Source of the DNA: Pseudomonadota bacterium | Lineage (GTDB): Bacteria > Pseudomonadota > Alphaproteobacteria > Azospirillales > Azospirillaceae | Assembly: GCA_023411035.1 (NCBI GenBank) | Contig: JAEYPE010000197.1 | Coordinates: 1 to 64,000 of the forward strand | Direction of reading: 5' to 3' | Length of the DNA stretch: 64,000 nucleotides | In this document: piece by piece, positions 16,683 to 27,136 of the stretch | How the letters are laid out: each line of letters starts with the position of its first letter | How positions within the stretch are numbered: position 1 is the first letter of the stretch | The notes under the pieces: model-generated | Told to the model about the DNA's origin: nothing | The model's input: only the letters and a program-made list of their open reading frames with translations | The model's database searches: none | Program-made: the position numbers and the translations under genes

Positions 16683-18125
16683 TCAGATGATGACGCCCGC
16701 GGCGGCGGGGGGCAGGACCAGGGCGTCGGCCAGAATCTCCAGCGCGCGGCGGGTTTCGGCGCGGTCCAGCGGCGCGCCCAGGCAGAAGCGCAGGGCCGCG
16801 GGCACGTCCGGCGTGGTGGCGAAGGCGTCGGCGGCCACCGCGGAAATGCCCTGGCTGCGCAGATGGGCGGTGAACTCCCCGCCGATCCAGCCGTCCGGCA
16901 TGGTCAGCCAGAGATGGAAGGCTTCCCGCTTGGTGACGATGCGGTCCGCCGGCAGGAGCGATTCGGCGAGCGCGCGGCGGGCCATGGCCTCCGCCCGGAT
17001 GGCGTCGCGCGCGGCCTCCGCGGTGCCATCGGCGATCCACAGCCGGGCGATGGCGGCGGACAGGGGGGAGGCGATCAGGGTGGTCGCCCGCTGCGCCGCC
17101 GCCACCCGGCGGGCCTGCCGGGCGTCCGGCGCGGCCACATAGGCGATGCGCAGCGCCGGGGACACGCATTTGGCGAGGCCGGCGACGTGATAGGTGAGGT
17201 CCGGGGCGAAGGCGGCCAGCGGCGGCGATGACCGTTCGGGCAGCGGGCCGTAGATGTCGTCCTCGATGATCGGGACGCCGAACTCGCGCGCCGCCGCCGC
17301 GACCGCCCGCCGCCGCTCCTCCGGCATGGTCGCGGTGGTCGGGTTGTGAAAGGTCGGGATGCAGTAGAGCGCCTTGGGCCGATGCTCCGCCAGCGCGGCG
17401 CGCAGGGCGTCGGGGTCGATGCCGTCCGCGTCCATGGGCACGCCGGCCACCCGCAGCCCGAGTTGAGCCGCCGCGGCGCGGAAGCCGGGGTAGGTCAACG
17501 CCTCCGCGCAGACCGTGTCGCCGGGGCGGGCCAGCGCGGACAGCAGGGCGAGCAGGGCGGCCTGCGTGCCGGGCGCCACCAGCACCTGCTCCGGCGCGAG
17601 GCCGGGCAGGCGGTGGCGCAGCCAGTGGACCGCCGCCTCCCGGTCGTCCGGGCTGTCGGCGCCGTCCGGGTAGCGCAGCAGGTCCGGCAGCCCCTGCCCC
17701 GCCGTGGCCGTGGCGATCCCGCGGCTCATGCGGGCGGCCAGGGCGGCGGAATCCTCCGGCTGCGGCGGCTGGTTCATCGCCATGCTGACGGCGAGGGGCA
17801 CCGCCCCCGCGGTGGCTTGCGGTTCCGCGACGAAGGGCGGGGGGACGAGGCCCGTCTTGCGGACGAAGGTGCCCTGGCCGACCCGCGCGTCCACCAGCCC
17901 GCGATGGCGCGCCTCCCCATAGGCGCGGCTGACGGTGGTGAAGTCGATGCCCAGCCGGTCCGCCAGCAGCCGCTGCGGCGGCAGCCGGTCGCCGGGCCTC
18001 AGCCGCCCCGCGCCGATGTCCGCCGCGATGGCGTCCGCGATGGCGAGATAGACGGGCCGGCTGCGGTCCTCCAGGGAGGGCACCCAGTCGATTTGTTGGG
18101 AGGCGGAGGAGGAAAGCGGCGGCAT
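16683..18125 (-). CDS. MocR/PdxR-family transcriptional regulator (GntR-aminotransferase fusion)
   Basis: A 480-residue chimeric regulator. Residues 20-90 form a GntR-type winged helix (LRPGDRLPPQRLLADRL, TVSRAYGEARHRGLV). The rest is a class I aminotransferase-like effector domain with FHNPTTATMP, IIEDDIYG and the PLP-binding Lys in AGLAKCVSPALRIAY (K319). Such proteins sense PLP-linked metabolites and usually control vitamin B6, GABA or taurine genes. ATG 18125 is preceded by AAGGA at 5 nt. No target gene is adjacent. Possible self-regulation is suggested by direct repeats GTATGGAT (18181) and GTATGCAT (18205) upstream. Confidence 0.88.
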   Translation of the reverse strand: MPPLSSSASQQIDWVPSLEDRSRPVYLAIADAIAADIGAGRLRPGDRLPPQRLLADRLGIDFTTVSRAYGEARHRGLVDARVGQGTFVRKTGLVPPPFVAEPQATAGAVPLAVSMAMNQPPQPEDSAALAARMSRGIATATAGQGLPDLLRYPDGADSPDDREAAVHWLRHRLPGLAPEQVLVAPGTQAALLALLSALARPGDTVCAEALTYPGFRAAAAQLGLRVAGVPMDADGIDPDALRAALAEHRPKALYCIPTFHNPTTATMPEERRRAVAAAAREFGVPIIEDDIYGPLPERSSPPLAAFAPDLTYHVAGLAKCVSPALRIAYVAAPDARQARRVAAAQRATTLIASPLSAAIARLWIADGTAEAARDAIRAEAMARRALAESLLPADRIVTKREAFHLWLTMPDGWIGGEFTAHLRSQGISAVAADAFATTPDVPAALRFCLGAPLDRAETRRALEILADALVLPPAAAGVII

Positions 18126-18346
18126 GGCGGTCCTTGAGGGGAGGCGGGGGCGCTCCCGTCCCGACATAAGGACCGGAATTGTATGGATTGTCAATATGCC
18201 CGCCGTATGCATCCAGGGCAATCGCGCCACGCCCGGGCGCTCTGGTGACGCTTCCGGCGCAGCCTATGTTGTGTGGAACAGGGTAGGGAGGTCGAACCAT
18301 GGACATCTGTCGCCACCGGATCGGGCATCTCCGGATCGGGCATCGA

Positions 18347-18706
18347 ATGAAATGGCAGCGGACAACGCTCGCGCTCGCTCTGCTGGCGGGGGCCTGCGCG
18401 GGCCTTCAGCCGGTGCGGCTGGCCATGCCCGAACCCGGCGCGGTGGAGGCGCTGAACCGCCTGAGCCCGGCCGGTTGCAACGGGACGGTGGCGTCCGCCC
18501 TGGCCGGCGCGGGCATCCCGATATCCGACGTGCGGAGTCTGGTCTATGGACTAACCTACGGGTACGAGTATGTCGTGCGCTATGACGCCTGGGTTTCGCT
18601 GAAAGGCCAGCCGGGGGCGGTGGTGGTGACGATGGACGAGTCTTGCCAGCCGATCCAGATCTACGCGCGCGGTGGCGCCCGCCTGCCCGAACGGAAAGCC
18701 GAATAG
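18347..18706 (+). CDS. putative lipoprotein, function unknown
   Basis: A 119-residue protein starts at ATG 18347 with a signal (TTLALALLAGAC), where the Cys may be lipidated; the lipobox is not ideal. The mature part has two further Cys residues (PAGCNGT, DESCQPI) and a short beta-rich region (YGYEYVVRYDAWVSL). I do not recognise the family. An upstream in-frame ATG at 18299 would bury the signal peptide and is less likely. Its stop codon overlaps a terminator that works on the opposite strand. Confidence 0.6.
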   Translation: MKWQRTTLALALLAGACAGLQPVRLAMPEPGAVEALNRLSPAGCNGTVASALAGAGIPISDVRSLVYGLTYGYEYVVRYDAWVSLKGQPGAVVVTMDESCQPIQIYARGGARLPERKAE

Positions 18707-18739
18707 AAAAAAGGCCACCGGGACGGTCCCCGATGGCCT
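18705..18739 (-). terminator. intrinsic terminator on the minus strand, probably for ppc
   Basis: On the minus strand AGGCCA and TGGCCT close a GC-rich stem, followed directly by six T residues. It sits about 190 bp beyond the ppc stop codon and touches the stop codon of the convergent lipoprotein gene, so it should separate the two transcripts. Confidence 0.75.
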
Positions 18740-18821
18740 GTCGAAGTCTAGGGAGGAAACGTCCAGGACGCCGCGAACCACCGCGAAACGCGGTGCACAA
18801 CGCTGAACATGAAGAAGAGTG

Positions 18822-18837
18822 TACTAGTATATTAGTA
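18822..18837. repeat. AT-rich pseudo-palindrome, copy 1 (downstream of ppc)
   Basis: TACTA-GTATAT-TAGTA is an inverted repeat in an otherwise GC-rich region. A 14-bp identical core recurs in the same orientation at 21990-22003, on the other side of ppc. It resembles operators of GntR-type regulators, but lies between convergent genes rather than in a promoter. Confidence 0.5.
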
Positions 18838-18931
18838 TGACAGCAAGCGTGAAGTTGGCGGTGGCGGGCGATTCCCGCCGCCGGTGTCCGCCGCTCCGCC
18901 GGTCGGACGGGACGGAGCGGCGGTTCCCGGA

Positions 18932-21754
<2,823 letters not shown>

Positions 21755-21989
21755 CGTGGGTCGCTCCGGCTGTGCGAAAGTGGGGCCGTCGAAGAGGGTC
21801 GTCATGCGACTGTAAAGCAGTTTGCTGCACCTGCTAAGGCCCTTTCCCCTAATGGGAGATTCCCCTAATGGGAGAACGGCTTCGGCTTGGTGGTGCGCGT
21901 CCGGGTCTATCACTTGGCGGAAGGACCGGCCACGGCGGCGCGGATTCCTTCCGCCATGCGGTGACGGCTGCTGTCCAGTGGCGATGTTA

Positions 21990-22003
21990 TACTAGTATAT
22001 TAG
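21990..22003. repeat. AT-rich repeat, copy 2 (upstream of ppc)
   Basis: TACTAGTATATTAG is identical to 18822-18835 and has the same orientation. It lies 236 bp before the ppc start codon and just past the 3' end of the dehydratase gene. As a candidate operator it could act on ppc. The two copies bracket ppc at a distance of about 3.2 kb. Confidence 0.5.
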
Positions 22004-22032
22004 GTACGCTGGCAAGGTTCGTGGTCCGCTCA

Positions 22033-23835
22033 TCAATGGCTGTCGCGCGGGATGCCGCGGGTCTGGGCGATGCGCTGGTACTTCACCGCGGGCTTCAAAA
22101 CCATGCCCTCGTCGAGCTGGTCCACGATCACCCGCTGGATTTCCTGCCAGGGCGTCTGGGAGGCCGGGAAGACATAGCCCCCCGCGGCGGCCAGTTTGGC
22201 ACGGCGGGCGGCCAGCTCCGTCTCCGGGACCAGCATGTCGGCGGTGCCCCGGCGCAGGTCCAGCCGGATGCGGTCGCCGGTCATCAGGATCGCCAGCCCG
22301 CCCCCCGCCGCGGCCTCCGGCGCCGCGTTCAGGATGGAGGGGGAGCCGGAGGTGCCCGACTGCCGCCCGTCGCCCAGGCAGGGCAGGGAGTGAACCCCCT
22401 GTTTGATGAGGCGGGCGGGCGGGCGCATATTCACCACCTCCGCCGCCCCCGGATAGCCGATGGGGCCGGTTCCCCGCATGACCAGGATGGTGCAGGCGTC
22501 GATGCCGAGCGCCGGGTCGTCGATGCGGCGGTGATAGTCCTCCGGCCCGTCGAAGACGACCACGGGGCCTTCGAAGGCGTCGGGATCGTCGGGGTTGGAC
22601 AGGTAGCGGTCACGGAATTCCGGCGAGATCACGCTGGTCTTCATGATCGCGCTGCCGAACAGGTTGCCGCGCAGCACGATGAAGCCGGCCTTCTCCTTCA
22701 GGGGATCGGTGATCGGGCGGATGACCTTCTCGTCCTGGATCGCCCGGTTCCGGCAGTTGTCGCCGATGCTCCGCCCGTTCACGGTGGGAGCGTCCTCGCG
22801 GATCAGCCCCTTGGCCATGAGTTGCGCGACCACCGCGGGCACGCCGCCCGCGTGGTGGAAATCCTCCCCCAGATATTCCCCGGCGGGCTGGAGGTTGACG
22901 AGCAGCGGCACGTCCAGCCCGTAGGTCTGCCAGTCGTCCACGGTCAGCGGCACGCCGATGTGCCGGGCGATGGCGTTGAGGTGGATCGGCGCGTTGGTCG
23001 ATCCGCCCAGCGCCGAATTGACCACGATGGCGTTCAGGAAGGCGTCGCGCGTCAGGATGTCGGACGGTTTGATGTCCTGATGCACCATGTCCACGATGCG
23101 CCGGCCCGTCTCATAGGCCATCTGCTGCCGTTCCCGGTAGGGGGCTGGGATGGCGGCGGAACCGGGAAGCTGGATCCCCAGCGCCTCCGCCAGGGAATTC
23201 ATGGTCGAGGCCGTCCCCATGGTGTTGCAGTAGCCGGTGGAGGGGGCGGAGGAGGCCACCAGCTCCATGAAGCCCTGATAGTCGATCTCGCCCGCCGCCA
23301 TCATCTCCCGCGCCTTCCAGACGATGGTGCCGGAGCCGGTGCGCTGCCCGCGGTACCAGCCGTTCAGCATCGGGCCGACCGACAGGGCGATGGCCGGGAT
23401 GTTCACCGTCGCCGCCGCCATCAGGCAGGCCGGGGTGGTCTTGTCGCAGCCGATGGTCAGCACCACCCCGTCCAGCGGGTAGCCGTACAGCACCTCCACC
23501 AGCCCGAGATAGGCGAGGTTGCGGTCCAGCGAGGCGGTGGGGCGCTTGCCCGTTTCCTGGATCGGGTGGACGGGGAATTCGATGGCGATGCCGCCCGCGC
23601 TGCGGATGCCCTCGCGCAGCCGTTCGGCGAGCACGAGATGGTGGCGGTTGCAGGGGCTGAGGTCGGAGCCGGTCTGGGCGATGCCGATGATCGGCTTGCC
23701 GGATTGCAGCTCCTCCCGCGTCAGGCCGTAGTTCAGGTAGCGCTCCAGATAAAGCGCGGTCATGTCCGGATTGTCCGGATTGTCCGGATTGTCGAACCAG
23801 GCGCGGGAGCGCAGCGTCTTTCCGGGTGCCGTCAT
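22033..23835 (-). CDS. IlvD/Edd family dehydratase, pentonate (xylonate/arabonate) type
   Basis: A 600-residue iron-sulfur dehydratase. The N-terminus (MTALYLERYLNYGLT, KPIIGIAQTGSDLSPCNRHH) is that of sugar-acid dehydratases such as XylD, which turn D-xylonate or L-arabonate into 2-keto-3-deoxypentonate. Cluster cysteines lie in LSPCNRHH, TIGCDKTTPAC and TGYCNTMGTAST, and the late motif LPCLGDGRQSGTSGSPSI is also present. Family length is normal. Three in-frame NPD repeats near residue 16 come from a 9-bp tandem repeat. AGGAGACGAGACACG precedes ATG 23835. The exact sugar acid is not decidable; no other pentose genes flank it. Confidence 0.88.
   Translation of the reverse strand: MTAPGKTLRSRAWFDNPDNPDNPDMTALYLERYLNYGLTREELQSGKPIIGIAQTGSDLSPCNRHHLVLAERLREGIRSAGGIAIEFPVHPIQETGKRPTASLDRNLAYLGLVEVLYGYPLDGVVLTIGCDKTTPACLMAAATVNIPAIALSVGPMLNGWYRGQRTGSGTIVWKAREMMAAGEIDYQGFMELVASSAPSTGYCNTMGTASTMNSLAEALGIQLPGSAAIPAPYRERQQMAYETGRRIVDMVHQDIKPSDILTRDAFLNAIVVNSALGGSTNAPIHLNAIARHIGVPLTVDDWQTYGLDVPLLVNLQPAGEYLGEDFHHAGGVPAVVAQLMAKGLIREDAPTVNGRSIGDNCRNRAIQDEKVIRPITDPLKEKAGFIVLRGNLFGSAIMKTSVISPEFRDRYLSNPDDPDAFEGPVVVFDGPEDYHRRIDDPALGIDACTILVMRGTGPIGYPGAAEVVNMRPPARLIKQGVHSLPCLGDGRQSGTSGSPSILNAAPEAAAGGGLAILMTGDRIRLDLRRGTADMLVPETELAARRAKLAAAGGYVFPASQTPWQEIQRVIVDQLDEGMVLKPAVKYQRIAQTRGIPRDSH
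23764..23793. repeat. 9-bp tandem repeat within the dehydratase gene
   Basis: GTCCGGATT occurs three times in a row plus a partial fourth copy. In the minus-strand gene it encodes successive Asn-Pro-Asp units, so copy-number change would keep the frame. Confidence 0.8.
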
Positions 23836-24040
23836 CGTGTCTCGTCTCCTCGGGAGGGGAGGGGCTATTGGTCACATGCGCAGGTTAGTGCCGGCGGCAA
23901 GTCTTTTGCAGCGTTCCGGCTCGGAAAGTGGCAAAAAGAGCGCGTGGCGTTCGCCGGCTCCATGCACATATGGGGCTTGACCGAACGATCAGACCGACGT
24001 TTCAAGGCAGTACTTTTTTCCCCGAGGGAGGAACCCACCC

Positions 24041-25120
24041 ATGTCAGCCCCGACCCGACTGAAGCCCGGCGTCGTGACCGGAGAGGACTACCGCGCGCTG
24101 ATCGCCGCCTGCCAGGACGGCGGCTATGCGTTGCCGGCGGTCAACGTGGTCGGCACCAACGGCATCAACGCGGTGCTGGAAGCGGCGGCGAAGAACCGCT
24201 CCGACGTGATCGTGCAGCTTTCCAACGGCGGCGCCCGCTTCTACGCCGGCGAAGGCATGAAGGACGCGCTCCAGGCCCGCATCCTGGGCGCGGTTTCGGC
24301 GGCCCAGCACGTCCATCTGCTGGCCGAGCAGTACGGCGTCTGCGTCGTCCTGCACACCGACCACGCGAACAAGGGCCTGATCCCCTGGGTCGAGGGCATG
24401 ATCGGCCATGGCGAGGAGCATTTCCGCCGCACCGGCCGGCCGCTCTTCAGCTCGCACATGCTCGACCTGTCGGAAGAGTCGCTGGACTTCAACCTGTCCG
24501 AATGCGCCCGCATCCTCAAGCGCCTCGCCCCGCTGGGCATGAGCCTGGAGATCGAGCTGGGCGTGACCGGCGGCGAGGAGGACGGCATCGGGTCGGAGGA
24601 TCTGGACGCCGCCGACAACGCCCACCTCTACACCCAGCCGGAAGACGTGCTGCGCGCCTATGAGGAGCTGTCGCCCATCGGCCACTTCTCGGTCGCGGCC
24701 TCCTTCGGCAACGTGCACGGCGTCTACGCTCCGGGCAACGTGAAGCTGCGTCCGGAAATCCTCGGCGCCTCGCAGTCCCTGGTGTCGGAGCGTCACGGCG
24801 GCGGCGCCAAGCCGCTGGCGCTGGTGTTCCACGGCGGCTCGGGGTCGGAGAAGGAGAAGATCGCCGAGGCGGTCGGCTTCGGCGTGTTCAAGATGAACAT
24901 CGACACCGACACCCAGTTCGCCTTCGCCGAGTCCGTCGGCGGCTTCGTGTTCGAGAACGAGGCGGCCTTCCGCCATCAGATCGACCCGCAGTCGGGCAAG
25001 CCGCTGAAGAAGCTGTACGATCCGCGCAAGTGGCTGCGCCTGGGCGAGCAGGGCGTGGTCCGCCGCCTGGACGAGGCCTTCGCCGATCTGGGCGCCGCCG
25101 GGAAGTCGCTGGCCGGCTGA
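24041..25120 (+). CDS. fbaA: class II fructose-bisphosphate aldolase
   Basis: A zinc-dependent aldolase splitting fructose-1,6-bisphosphate into dihydroxyacetone phosphate and glyceraldehyde-3-phosphate (and the reverse in gluconeogenesis). The 359-residue length equals the type A enzymes such as E. coli FbaA. Motifs: VVLHTDHANKGLIPW with metal-binding His, EIELGVTGGEEDG, SFGNVHGVY, LVFHGGSGS and KMNIDTDTQFAF. It is divergent from the dehydratase gene, with 205 bp between them. It is close to the fructose PTS operon but separated by the GH12/GT genes. Confidence 0.95.
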   Translation: MSAPTRLKPGVVTGEDYRALIAACQDGGYALPAVNVVGTNGINAVLEAAAKNRSDVIVQLSNGGARFYAGEGMKDALQARILGAVSAAQHVHLLAEQYGVCVVLHTDHANKGLIPWVEGMIGHGEEHFRRTGRPLFSSHMLDLSEESLDFNLSECARILKRLAPLGMSLEIELGVTGGEEDGIGSEDLDAADNAHLYTQPEDVLRAYEELSPIGHFSVAASFGNVHGVYAPGNVKLRPEILGASQSLVSERHGGGAKPLALVFHGGSGSEKEKIAEAVGFGVFKMNIDTDTQFAFAESVGGFVFENEAAFRHQIDPQSGKPLKKLYDPRKWLRLGEQGVVRRLDEAFADLGAAGKSLAG

Positions 25121-25127
25121 TCCGGTC

Positions 25128-25158
25128 GGGGGGAGGGGTGCTGCGCGCCCACTCCCCC
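25128..25158. terminator. hairpin between convergent fbaA and GH12 gene
   Basis: GGGGGAG and CTCCCCC can pair around a short GC-rich loop between the two convergent stop codons. There is no clear T-run; termination is inferred from position. Confidence 0.4.
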
Positions 25159-26006
25159 TACACCGTCGGCACCACCCCGATCACCGGCTCCGGCGGGGCC
25201 GCAGCCAACACCGGAGCAGGGGCCGTCGCCGGGACCGGGGCCGGTACCGGCGGGGCGGTGAAATTCACGCCCAACTGTTCGACCGTCATCGATCCGGCAC
25301 CCGCCGCCACTTCCGCGCCGAACTGGATTCCCAAAACCCAATCCTTTTCGTCGACGATTCCGCGGTTCTGAAGCTCGTCCAGCAGCCCGTCCAGGTCCAG
25401 CGTCCCGGCCAGCCGGTCATTGCCGTATTGCAGGACCGTGTATTCCCAGTCGATGGGATTGCCGTCCACCCCGCCGCTGAAATCCGGCTTGTTCCATAGG
25501 GTGGCGCTTCCCTGCGCGTCCTTCAGCGTGGCGACCGGCTCTCCGGCGGGGGTGAAGTAGCCGCTGTGCAGCCACACCATCACCTCGTCGGTCACGCCTT
25601 TGATACCCTTGGCCGGATCGTCGCCGATCCACAGGCTGACGGCGACGTTGTAGAGGTTCTTGGCGCCCGTCAGCCCCACCTTGTAGGTGAGGTCGAAATT
25701 CGGCAGATCGGCGATCCGCGCCGGAAGCTTCACGCTGGTGGAGGACGCGCCGTTCCACGGATTGACGCCGTGCGTCAGCTCCGGATAGGCCCGCACCGGG
25801 TAGTTGTCATAGGTCAGGGCGCGCCGGCTGTCGTAGGGCCAGCTCCAGCTCATCACCGTCCCGTTCGGGAAGGTGGCTTCGTTGATGGCGATGGCTTGCT
25901 TGAAGTCCTTGCCGTTCCGATAGCCGCCCGGATTCCAGACGTTGCTGCTGGCTGCCCAGCCGCCGGTTTGCAGGCGGTCGGCGTTTCCCGTCAGCGTGGT
26001 GGTCAT
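25158..26006 (-). CDS. glycoside hydrolase family 12-like protein
   Basis: A 282-residue protein with a GH12 (endoglucanase/xyloglucanase) fold pattern. SNVWNP opens the domain, DEVMVWLHSGYFTPAG holds the Glu expected as nucleophile, and LGIQFGAEVAAGAGSM holds the Glu expected as acid/base. A Pro/Ala tail (about residues 255-282) follows. No standard signal peptide is visible, so if exported it would need a non-classical route. It is followed on the same strand, at higher coordinates, by the glycosyltransferase, 64 bp away. Substrate specificity is unknown. Confidence 0.75.
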   Translation of the reverse strand: MTTTLTGNADRLQTGGWAASSNVWNPGGYRNGKDFKQAIAINEATFPNGTVMSWSWPYDSRRALTYDNYPVRAYPELTHGVNPWNGASSTSVKLPARIADLPNFDLTYKVGLTGAKNLYNVAVSLWIGDDPAKGIKGVTDEVMVWLHSGYFTPAGEPVATLKDAQGSATLWNKPDFSGGVDGNPIDWEYTVLQYGNDRLAGTLDLDGLLDELQNRGIVDEKDWVLGIQFGAEVAAGAGSMTVEQLGVNFTAPPVPAPVPATAPAPVLAAAPPEPVIGVVPTV

Positions 26007-26070
26007 GTGGCACCCCCTTCCATCGTCGGGGGTTTCAACAGGGCTGGGGCGATGAAGATTGCGAAGCCGC

Positions 26071-26925
26071 TCAGCTCACCAACGACAGCCTGCGGTCGAT
26101 GTCCCTGGCAAGCCGATCCATCGGGCTCGACGGCTCGATGACATCGAACCACTTGTTGTGCCAATGGAAGCAGAACGCGCCCGGAAAGAAGGTGTCGAGA
26201 TCGTATTCCACCGCGGACGCTTTCATGAAGCCGTTGAAATGAAGAACCGGGTTCTCGATCCATCCGGCGTCGAACCATGGGCACGGCAGCACGAGAATGT
26301 CCATCGGCGTGTCGTAAACCAGCCCGGCCTGCTGGAAGCCCCAGCCGCGGCCTCGTTTCTGAATGAATTCTATATTTGCCCTCATCGCCTCTGAAAACGG
26401 GGTGGGGGAAATGTAGACCGCACCGTTGGGATAGTTTTGCTGCTCCCACCGGTAGGCCAGGATTTTGCCGGGAAACTGATTCAGAAGCGGCGTGATGCTT
26501 CTCAGGAACAGGCAATCGAGATCGAACCACACGCCGCCATACTTATAAAGAAGTATGTATCTCACGATATCGGAATAAAAAGACGCATCGATCGACCGTC
26601 CGAAATCATACCCCTCAAGAAAGGTGCCACGGCATTCGTCGTGTTCGGAAAATTCGCGGATGTCCGCGTATTTCCTGATTTCGTTCATATAGGCGTTGTC
26701 GACGCAATTCTGCGTCCAGACTATGATCTGGTTCTTGCTGCCGCGAGCATTGAACAGATAGCAGCTTTTCACGGAAATGAGATGCTTCTCGTTCAGCGCA
26801 CCGGTCCAATAGCAATGAAAGGTGACCGGCTCCGCCGAGGGTGTTTCATCGTTGATGAGCTTGGCCACCTGAAGCGCCAGAAGTTCATGAGAGAAATCTT
26901 CCGGCGAGAACCTCAGAACTTCCAT
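26071..26925 (-). CDS. glycosyltransferase with DXD motif (GT32-like)
   Basis: A 284-residue protein whose centre reads SDIVRYILLYKYGGVWFDLD, the sugar-binding region with DXD motif of GT32-like and capsule-type transferases (Gly_transf_sug). FHCYWTGALNEKHLIS near the N-terminus fits the nucleotide-binding start of this fold. The best start is ATG 26925, with GAAGG 8 nt upstream; an in-frame TTG lies 15 bp earlier. Base composition is clearly more AT-rich than in neighbouring genes, which suggests recent acquisition. Acceptor and donor sugars are unknown. Confidence 0.8.
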   Translation of the reverse strand: MEVLRFSPEDFSHELLALQVAKLINDETPSAEPVTFHCYWTGALNEKHLISVKSCYLFNARGSKNQIIVWTQNCVDNAYMNEIRKYADIREFSEHDECRGTFLEGYDFGRSIDASFYSDIVRYILLYKYGGVWFDLDCLFLRSITPLLNQFPGKILAYRWEQQNYPNGAVYISPTPFSEAMRANIEFIQKRGRGWGFQQAGLVYDTPMDILVLPCPWFDAGWIENPVLHFNGFMKASAVEYDLDTFFPGAFCFHWHNKWFDVIEPSSPMDRLARDIDRRLSLVS

Positions 26926-27032
26926 GGATTGAACCTTCAAGAAGCCGAACCTGGAGAATTCTCCCGTCGAATGCCGTTATGCAACAGGTTCGGGATTCCA
27001 GGCAATCCCGGCCCGCGAAACCGTGCCGGAGC

Positions 27033-27054
27033 GCCGCTGGAACGCCGCTGGAAC
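27033..27054 (+). promoter_or_regulatory. tandem 11-bp repeat upstream of fruB
   Basis: GCCGCTGGAAC is repeated twice head to tail. The GCTGGAACG core resembles half-sites of FruR/Cra-type operators (GCTGAAxCG). No fruR gene is visible in the window. Operator function is an inference. Confidence 0.35.
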
Positions 27055-27074
27055 GCCATCGCGGCCGAAGCGTT

Positions 27075-27096
27075 GACTCTCCGGCAAAGGAGAGTC
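27075..27096 (+). promoter_or_regulatory. leader hairpin upstream of fruB
   Basis: GACTCTCC and GGAGAGTC are perfect 8-bp arms around GGCAAA, ending 40 bp before the fruB start codon. It may be a leader stem-loop or a regulator binding site; no T-run follows. Confidence 0.45.
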
Positions 27097-27136
27097 CGGC
27101 CCCGCGCACGGACTCCGCGAGCGGGGAGGACGGGCG

